This document shows positions 63,901 to 64,000 of a DNA stretch of 64,000 bases, piece by piece. A program made the translations under genes and the position numbers. The first letter of the stretch is position 1; every line of letters starts with the position of its first letter. This DNA is from Pelatocladus maniniholoensis HA4357-MV3 (GTDB lineage: Bacteria; Cyanobacteriota; Cyanobacteriia; Cyanobacteriales; Nostocaceae): positions 32,051 through 96,050 of the forward strand of contig JAHHHW010000011.1 of NCBI GenBank assembly GCA_019359115.1, read 5' to 3'. Under the pieces are notes generated by a model. It was given only the letters and a program-made list of their open reading frames with translations. It was not told the DNA's origin and did not search any database.

Positions 63901-64000
63901 AGAAAAACAACTATGTTTGAAATTTATCCAGAGTCGAACATAACGTAACCAGTAAATTGATTCATAATATTTCGTAACAACAAAAGTCCATTTTCTAATG

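Overview
The window looks like chromosomal DNA of a filamentous, heterocyst-type cyanobacterium (Nostocales-like). The evidence is the very frequent HIP1 octamer gcgatcgc, psbI, an NdhF of the CO2-uptake NDH-1 type, a CruP-type protein, a PxcA/CemA-type protein, many Ser/Thr kinases, TPR and caspase-like genes, and intergenic DNA full of small dispersed palindromic repeats. No species is assigned.

Layout. 1-0.7 kb: 5' part of an ndhF gene running off the left edge. 1.2-6.7 kb (minus): two Ser/Thr protein kinases around a lumenal pentapeptide protein and an unknown protein. 7.5-10.3 kb (minus): an LptD-like outer-membrane protein and psbI. 11.4-12.2 kb: an OlsB-like acyltransferase. 12.5-17.7 kb: gcvT, gcvH and gcvP, with a 21-bp tandem array between gcvH and gcvP and a small repeat inserted in frame in gcvP. 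18.0-22.1 kb: a GAF-rich histidine kinase followed by a receiver-caspase fusion. 22.4-27.3 kb: infC (probable AUU start), a HAD hydrolase with a MITE at its stop codon, a glycosyltransferase and cruP. 27.9-32.3 kb: an antitoxin-like gene, an orphan ABC ATPase, a TPR protein and an orphan 482-residue protein. 32.5-36.8 kb (minus): pstS-pstC-pstA-pstB. 37.1-38.6 kb: a diguanylate cyclase with a degenerate ethylene-receptor-like sensor. 38.9-46.1 kb: a VOC protein, a giant caspase-hydrolase fusion and a BchE-type B12/radical-SAM cyclase. 46.4-47.8 kb: a TnpB element next to an Uma2 remnant. 48.1-53.0 kb: acs, a TPR protein, a PxcL-like protein and a Zn-alcohol dehydrogenase. 53.2-54.6 kb: a graveyard with a cut CHAT-type gene, a broken PIN toxin with its antitoxin, and the 3' half of a tRNA-Phe, probably an old island attachment site. 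55.2-60.8 kb: a BlaI-type regulator, a cobalamin riboswitch driving cbiM-N-Q-O, and a FecE/FecCD importer pair. 61.0-63.9 kb: a RelE-type toxin-antitoxin pair, a broken antitoxin, a decayed ISAzo13-type transposase disrupted by a 65-bp hairpin element with a 5-bp target duplication, two Fur-box-like sites before a probable iron-regulated sRNA, and a small gene coupled to a truncated retropepsin-like fragment.

How parts fit. The gcv genes form a glycine-decarboxylase set important for photorespiration. The pst genes import phosphate. Cobalt uptake under B12 control, the FecE/FecCD pair and the B12-dependent BchE homologue make a plausible corrinoid theme. The most unusual items are the kinase/receiver-caspase pair, the Fur-box sRNA candidate, the families of multi-hairpin dispersed repeats whose stems change in a compensatory way between copies, and several small elements with visible insertion scars.
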